In this document: one piece after another, positions 60,842 to 64,000 of the stretch
How positions within the stretch are numbered: the stretch's first letter is position 1
Layout of the letters: the number at the start of each line of letters is the position of its first letter
Origin: Reyranella sp. CPCC 100927
GTDB taxonomy: Bacteria; Pseudomonadota; Alphaproteobacteria; Reyranellales; Reyranellaceae
Direction: 5' to 3'
Length of the DNA stretch: 64,000 nt
NCBI RefSeq assembly: GCF_007859315.1
Contig: NZ_VOHA01000024.1
Location: forward strand, 45,122-109,121
Notes under the pieces: model-generated
Database searches by the model: none
Seen by the model: the letters and a program-made list of their open reading frames with translations, nothing else
Told to the model about the DNA's origin: nothing
Made by a program: the position numbers and the translations under genes

Positions 60842-61882
60842 TCAGGATGCGCTGAACCCGCGCAGCGCGGCCATCAAATTGTCGCCCAGCTCGGGCCCGA
60901 GGTAGCCGCCTTCCTGCACCAGCACCGTGGGCAGCTTCAGCGCCGCGATCAGCGCTGCCATGCGGCCGAAGCCTGATGTGGTGACCTTCAGGCCCTGCAG
61001 CGGATCGTGCTCGGAGGCATCGAGGCCCAGGGCCACGACCAGCGCCGTGGGCGCGAAGGTGCGGATGCGCTCCAGCGCGCGTTCGCCGGCAGCGAGCCAG
61101 ACGGCATCGCTGCTGCCCAGCGGCAGCGGCAGGTTGAAGTTGCTGCCTTCACCGGCACCTTCGCCGCGCTCGTGCGCATGCCCCCAGAAGAAGGGATAGT
61201 AGTCGGCTGGATCAGCGTGGATGGAGACGGTGAGCACGTCGCTGCGGGCATAGAAGATGCCTTGCGTGCCGTTGCCGTGATGCACGTCGATATCGAGGAT
61301 GGCGACGCGCTGGTGCTCGGTGCGCAGGTGCTGGGCGGCGATCGCGGTGTTGTTCAGGAAGCAGAAGCCGCCGGCCATGTCGGCATAGGCGTGATGGCCC
61401 GGCGGCCGACACAGCGCGTAAGCCATCGGCGTGGCGGCACCGGTGCGGGTCTCGTCCATCACGATCTGCGCCGCGGTGACGGCGACCTGAGCGGCTGCCA
61501 GCGCGGCCTCCCAGGTGCCGGAACCAATCGGGCAGGCGCCATCGACCTGGTGCCAGCCGGCGCGACCGGCGATCGCGCGCGGGTAGGTGCCGCGATAGCG
61601 CACCGGATGCACATTGGGGATCACCTCGGGGCCGGCGCCCTCGAGCGCGCGCCACTCGCGCTGCGCCACCTGGAGGAAATCGACGTATTCGGGCGTATGG
61701 ATCGCCAGCACCGGCACCAGCCCGGTATAGGCCGGGGCCACGATTTCGTGGCCGTCCTCGCGCGCGGCCTTCAGCAGGATGTCGGCCCGTCCGGGCTTCT
61801 CGGCGCTGTCCCGGCGCTCACCACGCACGAGAAAGAACGCCGGATCGTGCAGCGCGTGCTTGTCGGAATAGACAACCTTCAT
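60842..61882 (-). CDS. Histone deacetylase-family amidohydrolase (acetylpolyamine amidohydrolase-like)
   Basis: The 346-residue zinc deacetylase has the full arginase-deacetylase signature: ALCRPPGHHAYADMAGGFCFLNNTAIAAQHL with the catalytic His pair, VAILDIDVHHGNGTQGIFYARSDVLTVSIHADP with zinc Asp and His, and VVALGLDASEHDPLQGL with the last Asp. Bacterial members deacetylate polyamines or other small acetyl amides. ATG 61882 has GGGGGAGCGG upstream. The cytoplasmic form has no signal peptide. Confidence 0.92.
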   Translation of the reverse strand: MKVVYSDKHALHDPAFFLVRGERRDSAEKPGRADILLKAAREDGHEIVAPAYTGLVPVLAIHTPEYVDFLQVAQREWRALEGAGPEVIPNVHPVRYRGTYPRAIAGRAGWHQVDGACPIGSGTWEAALAAAQVAVTAAQIVMDETRTGAATPMAYALCRPPGHHAYADMAGGFCFLNNTAIAAQHLRTEHQRVAILDIDVHHGNGTQGIFYARSDVLTVSIHADPADYYPFFWGHAHERGEGAGEGSNFNLPLPLGSSDAVWLAAGERALERIRTFAPTALVVALGLDASEHDPLQGLKVTTSGFGRMAALIAALKLPTVLVQEGGYLGPELGDNLMAALRGFSAS

Positions 61883-62034
61883 CGACCGCTCCCCCTCGCG
61901 ACTACCGTAGCGGTGATCTCGCCATCGCTGCAACCAAGCTCTCGGGCCATTTCGCCACACTTCATCACGAAAACACCCCGGAGCCGCCGCGGGATGCCCC
62001 CGGTTCGACACAACACCAGTCGTATCTGACATGG

Positions 62035-62059
62035 GGAACTGGCTCTTTGCGGTGACGTT
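62035..62059 (+). promoter_or_regulatory. Probable EcfG-type (general stress sigma) promoter
   Basis: GGAAC at 62035-62039, a 16-bp spacer and CGTT at 62056-62059 match the alphaproteobacterial EcfG promoter (GGAAC-N16/17-CGTT). It ends about 32 bp before the FecR-domain gene start. Confidence 0.6.
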
Positions 62060-62090
62060 TTCACGTCGAGGCCGGTCTCCAGGAGGCACC

Positions 62091-64000
62091 ATGCAGCGCT
62101 GGTTGCGTGCGGCGTTTGCCGCTTGTTTCGGGCTTGCCGTGCTGGCCATGGCCGGCAACGCCCTGGCCCAGGCCGATCCGCCGGCCCGTGTCGGCCGTAT
62201 CAGCTATGTCGCCGGCACGGCGTCCTATCACGACGGCGACGAGGCGCGCTGGTCACCCGCGGTGCTGAATTATCCGTTCACCACCGGCGGCGCGTTGTGG
62301 ACCGAGCCCAACGGCCGCGCCGAAATGGTGGTGGCCGGCATGCGCGTGCGCCTGCAGGGCGCCACTGAGATCGATGCACTGGCACTGGACGATGATCAGT
62401 TCCGGCTGCGCCTGCCACAAGGCCGCATCGACGTGCGGATGTCGGGCGTCGCATCGGAGCGGCCTGTCGACATCCTGACGCCGCGCGGCACCGTGCGGTT
62501 GATGGCGGATGGCGACTACCTGATCGAGGCCGGCACCACGGACGATCCCACCCGCATCGGCGTGCGCAGCGGCGCGGCGCAGTTCGTCGACGCCAACGGC
62601 AGTGTCCTCGCCGTGCAGGCCGGCGAGATCGGGCTGGTGACGGGCACGACGCCCGTCGTGTTTTCGACCCAGCGCCTGGCGCCGCCGCCGATGCCGCCGG
62701 AGTGGGCGGCGCGCGACCGCCAGATCATCTATCGCCCGGCGTCGCAATACATTGCCAACACGGTCACGGGTTACGAGGACCTCGATGCCTACGGCCAGTG
62801 GGTCCCCGGCGGCGACTACGGCCAGGTCTGGGTGCCGCGTGCGGTGCCGTCGGGTTGGGCGCCCTATCGTCATGGCCATTGGGCGTGGGTGCGCCCCTGG
62901 GGCTGGACCTGGATCGACGATGCGCCGTGGGGTTTCGCGCCGTTCCACTATGGCCGCTGGGTGATGTTCAACAACCGCTGGAGCTGGGTGCCGCCGGCAC
63001 GCACGGCGCGGCCGGTCTACGCCCCGGCGGTCGTGGGCTTCGTTGGTGCGACCATCGCCGAGTTCACCGTCGGCAGCCGCGGTCCGGCGGTCGGCTGGTT
63101 CCCGCTGGGGCCGCGCGAAGTCTATGTGCCGCCGTACACGACCAACCGCACGTACATCCGCAACATCAACGTGACCAACGTTACCAACGTCACGGAGATC
63201 GAGCGTCGCACCGACTATGTCGCGCGCTGGAAGGATCGTCGTGACGACCGGCGCGATGATGAACGCTGGACGTACGCCAACCAGCGCTACGCCACCGTCG
63301 TGCCGACCGAGGTCTTCGAGAAGGCGCGGCCGGTGAACCGCGCCGCGCTGAGAGTGCAGGGTGACCATCTGGTGAAGGCGGATGTGGCGCCCGTGGCGGC
63401 GCCGCCGGTGTTGCCAAACCGCACGCCGGACAAGCGCCTGCCCGATGCCAGGGGCCCCGATACCAAGGCGCCGGCGCCTGTCGTAAACCGCACGACGTTG
63501 GGCGACATGCCGACCCTGGGCCGTCCCGAGCGGTCCGAGCGTCCGGCCGCACCGGGCCCCAAGAGCGCACGCGTGCCCGATCGTCCGGACAGCCCGCCAG
63601 CGTTACCCCCGGCTGCGGGTCCCAGGCCGGGCCAGCCCGACGACAAGCGCTTGCCGCCGACCGGCGCGGTGCCGCCGGCCAAGGGGCCAGGCGTGCCGCC
63701 GCGGCCGGAGGAAAAAGTAAGCCCGCCGGGGCGACCCGATCTGCCGCCGCTGCGCGAGCGTGGACCGGGCCCGCAAGCGACACCGAAGGAGCCGGGTACA
63801 CCCACCGCGCCGCCGAGTGTTGGCCCGAAAGCGCCTGAGCGTGTGGGGCCGCCGCCGACTGCGCCGGCGAAACCACCAGAGAAGGTCGCGCCGCCACCGA
63901 CGGCTATGCCCAAGGCGCCGGAACGCATGGCGCCGCCGCCGCGGCCGGAGACGCCACCGCCACCCGCCGCCGCACCGCGGCCGGCACCCGAGCGCGTGGC
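62091..64000 (+). CDS. Exported FecR-domain/DUF6600 protein with proline-rich tail, 3' end cut by window edge
   Basis: Over 636 residues, open to the right edge. A signal peptide (residues 1-26, ending GNALAQ) is followed by a FecR-like beta domain (RVGRISYVAGTASYHDGDEARWSPAVLN, LTPRGTVRLMADGDYLIE), then a DUF6600-like tryptophan/glycine region (YGQWVPGGDYGQVWVPRAVPSGWAPYRHGHWAWVRPWGWTWIDDAPWGFAPFHYGRWV). NVTNVTNVT and a charged stretch follow. The last 200 residues are proline-rich (PPRPEEK, PPPTAPAKPPEK). AGGAGGCACC precedes the ATG. No sigma/FecI gene is adjacent. It is probably an envelope structural or stress protein. Confidence 0.88.
   Translation, partial: MQRWLRAAFAACFGLAVLAMAGNALAQADPPARVGRISYVAGTASYHDGDEARWSPAVLNYPFTTGGALWTEPNGRAEMVVAGMRVRLQGATEIDALALDDDQFRLRLPQGRIDVRMSGVASERPVDILTPRGTVRLMADGDYLIEAGTTDDPTRIGVRSGAAQFVDANGSVLAVQAGEIGLVTGTTPVVFSTQRLAPPPMPPEWAARDRQIIYRPASQYIANTVTGYEDLDAYGQWVPGGDYGQVWVPRAVPSGWAPYRHGHWAWVRPWGWTWIDDAPWGFAPFHYGRWVMFNNRWSWVPPARTARPVYAPAVVGFVGATIAEFTVGSRGPAVGWFPLGPREVYVPPYTTNRTYIRNINVTNVTNVTEIERRTDYVARWKDRRDDRRDDERWTYANQRYATVVPTEVFEKARPVNRAALRVQGDHLVKADVAPVAAPPVLPNRTPDKRLPDARGPDTKAPAPVVNRTTLGDMPTLGRPERSERPAAPGPKSARVPDRPDSPPALPPAAGPRPGQPDDKRLPPTGAVPPAKGPGVPPRPEEKVSPPGRPDLPPLRERGPGPQATPKEPGTPTAPPSVGPKAPERVGPPPTAPAKPPEKVAPPPTAMPKAPERMAPPPRPETPPPPAAAPRPAPERV

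Overview
The window is GC-rich, densely packed bacterial chromosome. It carries a cysteine-free L31, a frataxin (CyaY), the yajC-secD-secF-Mth938 block, an apparent EcfG-type stress promoter and several hydrolase, CoA-transferase and molybdenum-hydroxylase genes. Together these suggest an alphaproteobacterium, probably a soil or freshwater heterotroph near Rhodospirillales/Reyranella. That placement is inferred from gene content only. I see no rRNA, tRNA, CRISPR array, insertion sequence or prophage.

Layout. 1-5.2 kb: a catabolic cluster with a luciferase-like monooxygenase, a nitronate monooxygenase-like flavoprotein, an amidohydrolase, and a cysteine-less thiolase-fold protein coupled to a DUF35 OB-fold partner (resembling retro-aldolase pairs). 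5.3-10.1 kb: a LysR regulator divergent from a three-subunit molybdenum hydroxylase whose FAD subunit has a PaoB-type cysteine loop. 10.2-14.7 kb: an AraC-controlled set (exported binding protein, flavin monooxygenase, alpha/beta hydrolase); two promoters share a duplicated TGGCG-N6-GTCAAA operator. 14.7-19.2 kb: a 2OG-Fe oxygenase, an enoyl-CoA hydratase/CaiB pair and an RTX repeat protein. 19.3-29.4 kb: a complete reductive pyrimidine degradation locus (hydA, ABC importer, preA, preT, RutR-like TetR, beta-ureidopropionase) with matching RutR-like palindromes at both ends.

29.5-46.8 kb is mixed housekeeping and accessory DNA: pyroglutamyl peptidase and gamma-glutamyltransferase; a caspase-fold protein without its catalytic cysteine; three DNA alkylation repair genes; a MATE exporter; mtnA plus a class II aldolase (probable methylthioribose salvage by the DHAP route); rpmE; cyaY; an MsbA-like exporter; and a MntA/HepT toxin-antitoxin locus whose toxin is broken by two frameshifts. 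46.4-51.2 kb holds the Sec accessory operon and a DUF815 ATPase. 51.2-57.1 kb is a surface-glycan cluster (sulfotransferase, aminotransferase, oxidoreductase, glycosyltransferase, acyltransferase) ending in an unusual APS-kinase-like/NadM-like fusion. 57.3-64 kb holds an exported MBL-fold hydrolase, an acyl-CoA dehydrogenase-like flavoprotein, a TerC-CBS membrane protein, a class II histone deacetylase-like amidohydrolase and a truncated FecR/DUF6600 envelope protein.

Several families of intergenic palindromic repeats are scattered through the window; one copy appears to encode the C-terminal tail of the AraC regulator.
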